In this document: positions 13,903-14,874 of the stretch, piece by piece
Layout: each line of letters starts with the position of its first letter
Numbering within the stretch: the stretch's first letter is position 1
Source of the DNA: JBCBWG01 sp038523925
Lineage (GTDB): Bacteria > Pseudomonadota > Alphaproteobacteria > Rhizobiales > Hyphomicrobiaceae
DNA: 14,874 nucleotides
Assembly (NCBI GenBank): GCA_038523925.1
Contig: JBCBIY010000029.1
Location: 1-14,874 of the forward strand
Direction of reading: 5' to 3'
Position numbers and translations under genes: made by a program
Notes under the pieces: generated by a model
Database searches by the model: none
What the model was told of the DNA's origin: nothing
The model's input: only the letters and a program-made list of their open reading frames with translations

Positions 13903-14352
13903 TTGAAAACGTTTCTGAAACTTGCGACTGGGCTGATCGCAGTCACCCTCATGAGCGGCGCGGCTATGGCGCAGTCCGGCGGCGACGCGAAGAAGGGCGA
14001 ACGTGTCTTCAAGAAGTGCACCGCCTGCCACATGGTCGGCGACAAGGCGAAGAACCGCGTTGGCCCGGTCCTGAATGGGATTGTCGGTCGCGCGGCCGGC
14101 ACGGCAGAAGGCTATCGCTACTCAAAGCTCAATCTCGCCGCTGGTGAAGCCGGTCTCGTTTGGACCGCAGAGAACATCATCGCGTATCTGCCGGACCCGA
14201 GCGCTTACCTGAAAACATTCCTCAAAGAGAATGGCGCAGCCGACAAGGCGAAGGGCCGCTCGAAGATGGTCTACAAGCTCAAGAAGGAAGACGAGCGCAA
14301 AGACGTCGTCGCCTACCTCGAGACCTTCTCCGAGCCGAAGCCGACCAACTAA
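13903..14352 (+). CDS. cycA: Soluble cytochrome c2
   Basis: This is a periplasmic class I c-type cytochrome, the probable electron carrier from cytochrome bc1 to the photo-oxidised reaction centre. A Sec signal peptide spans residues 1-23 (MKTFLK, hydrophobic core, AMA cleavage site), leaving about 126 mature residues. Haem attachment is CTACH (Cys 39, Cys 42, His 43). The sixth ligand is probably Met 122 in RSKMVYKLKK. RVGPVLNGIVGR and AYLETFSE are typical of the family. Its length, with inserts around 66-85 and 100-120, suggests the longer Rhodobacter-like c2 subclass. Many lysines would suit docking to the acidic reaction-centre face. The start is TTG at 13903, supported by GGAGG 6 nt upstream and by the signal peptide. 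Its place beside pufM, where many purple bacteria have pufC, fits a direct donor role. Confidence 0.9.
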   Translation: MKTFLKLATGLIAVTLMSGAAMAQSGGDAKKGERVFKKCTACHMVGDKAKNRVGPVLNGIVGRAAGTAEGYRYSKLNLAAGEAGLVWTAENIIAYLPDPSAYLKTFLKENGAADKAKGRSKMVYKLKKEDERKDVVAYLETFSEPKPTN

Positions 14353-14367
14353 GGCATCGGATGAGAT

Positions 14368-14384
14368 GCGCCTGACGCAGGCGC
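14368..14384 (+). other. Short hairpin after cycA
   Basis: GCGCCTG (14368-14374) and CAGGCGC (14378-14384) form a perfect 7-bp stem around ACG, 15 nt after the cycA stop and 13 nt before the strong terminator. It may assist 3'-end stability. Confidence 0.45.
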
Positions 14385-14397
14385 AGACTTACGACCA

Positions 14398-14427
14398 ACC
14401 GCGGGCTCACCAGCCCGCGGTTTTTTT
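14398..14427 (+). terminator. Rho-independent terminator of cycA
   Basis: ACCGCGGGCT (14398-14407) pairs perfectly with AGCCCGCGGT (14412-14421) around CACC, immediately followed by a run of seven T (14421-14427). This is a textbook intrinsic terminator, 45 bp after the cycA stop. It closes the plus-strand transcription of the cluster before the repeat array begins. Confidence 0.92.
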
Positions 14428-14436
14428 GTGCGAGTG

Positions 14437-14874
14437 TGTGCGCTGTCGCTTTTTTTGCCCAACCGCGCTGCCGCGCGTTGGCGCTTAGAATCCGCGACTA
14501 ACCGCACCGCGCGATCCGCAGGCCTGACGGCCTGCTCCTTGCGCGATGCTTACGCTCTGGAATTGGTTGCGGCTGCCTTTGTCGTCAGTTGGTGAGGCCG
14601 CGCGTGGTCTTTGTTGGCCCGTCTACGCTGCCGCTAGACGGCGCTTAGAATCCGCGACTAACCGCACCGCGCGATCCGCCGGCCTGTCGGCCGGCTCCTT
14701 GCGCGCTGCTCACGCCCTGGAAGCGGTAGCGGCTGCCGTTGCCGGCGGCGGGTGGCGCCGCGCGTGTCTTTTGTTGGCCCCTCCCCGCTGCCGCGAGTCG
14801 GCGCTCACACTCCGCGACTAACCGCACCGCGCGATCCGCAGGCCTTTCGGCCTGCTCCTTGCGCGCTGCTCACG
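14437..14874 (-). repeat. Array of 160-bp two-hairpin repeats (right flank)
   Basis: A direct repeat has a period of exactly 160 bp, with equivalent points at 14481, 14641 and 14801. A partial tail precedes it from about 14437 and the window cuts the third copy. Each copy has a hairpin at 14518-14535, 14678-14695 and 14838-14855, with arms GCAGGCC/GGCCTGC or GCCGGCC/GGCCGGC and loops TGAC, TGTC and TTTC. Read on the minus strand it has the left array's layout: a hairpin with CCAAC...GTTGG (complement of about 14461-14478) followed by GGCAAAAAAAG, then a CGCGCGGCG-CACCC segment, ACGGCAGCC, and the second hairpin. It is therefore the same family in the opposite orientation. Open frames across it reflect base composition, not genes. 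Confidence 0.85.

Noticed and set aside
13710..14102. Minus-strand frames of about 100-130 codons upstream of and into cycA
   Set aside because: They run antisense into the cytochrome signal peptide and haem region and lack any family resemblance or ribosome-binding site.
14546..14821. 91-codon open frame (plus) and 60-codon minus-strand frame in the right flank
   Set aside because: Both lie in the 160-bp repeat array and follow its sequence; no ribosome-binding site or recognisable domain.

Overview
The window is one end of a purple-bacterial photosynthesis gene cluster. Gene content and order (crtC-crtD divergent from crtE-crtF, then bchC-bchX-bchY-bchZ, a pufQ-like gene, pufB-pufA-pufL-pufM, and a soluble cytochrome c2 gene) are typical of GC-rich anoxygenic phototrophic Alphaproteobacteria. 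The reaction-centre L and M subunits carry every expected pigment and iron ligand at canonical Rhodobacter numbering. No pufC (tetraheme cytochrome) or pufX follows pufM; a monoheme c2-type cytochrome gene follows instead. I cannot place the organism below class level without database searches.

Layout. 1-551: intergenic array of about 163-bp structured repeats. 552-3046 (minus strand): crtC and crtD, heavily overlapping. 3047-3160: divergent control region with a consensus TGT-N12-ACA PpsR/CrtJ-type palindrome. 3161-5273 (plus): crtE and crtF, overlapping by about 100 bp. 5274-5412: bchC control region with two PpsR-like palindromes 8 bp apart over a promoter-like sequence. 5413-10565: bchC, bchX, bchY and bchZ, each overlapping the next by a few bases. 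10562-10923: a 34-codon small ORF coupled to a pufQ-like gene. 11065-13557: pufB, pufA, pufL and pufM, with strong stem-loops between cistrons. 13558-13902: spacer with a terminator-like hairpin. 13903-14352: cycA, followed by a clear intrinsic terminator. 14437-14874: a second array of the same repeat family, in the opposite orientation.

How the genes work together. CrtE makes geranylgeranyl diphosphate, which feeds both carotenoids and the bacteriochlorophyll tail. CrtC, CrtD and CrtF hydrate, desaturate and O-methylate acyclic carotenoids (spheroidene/spirilloxanthin-type pathway). BchXYZ reduces ring B of chlorophyllide a, and BchC oxidises the C3 hydroxyethyl group, giving bacteriochlorophyllide a. 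PufBA form the LH1 antenna and PufLM the reaction-centre core. The c2 cytochrome is the likely electron donor to the photo-oxidised special pair. The co-directional crtEF-bchCXYZ-puf order is the classic superoperon arrangement, and the palindromes suggest oxygen/redox repression by a PpsR/CrtJ-type regulator.

The least explained component is the pair of repeat arrays. They flank the cluster in inverted orientation and share a two-hairpin architecture whose stems vary in sequence while keeping their pairing.
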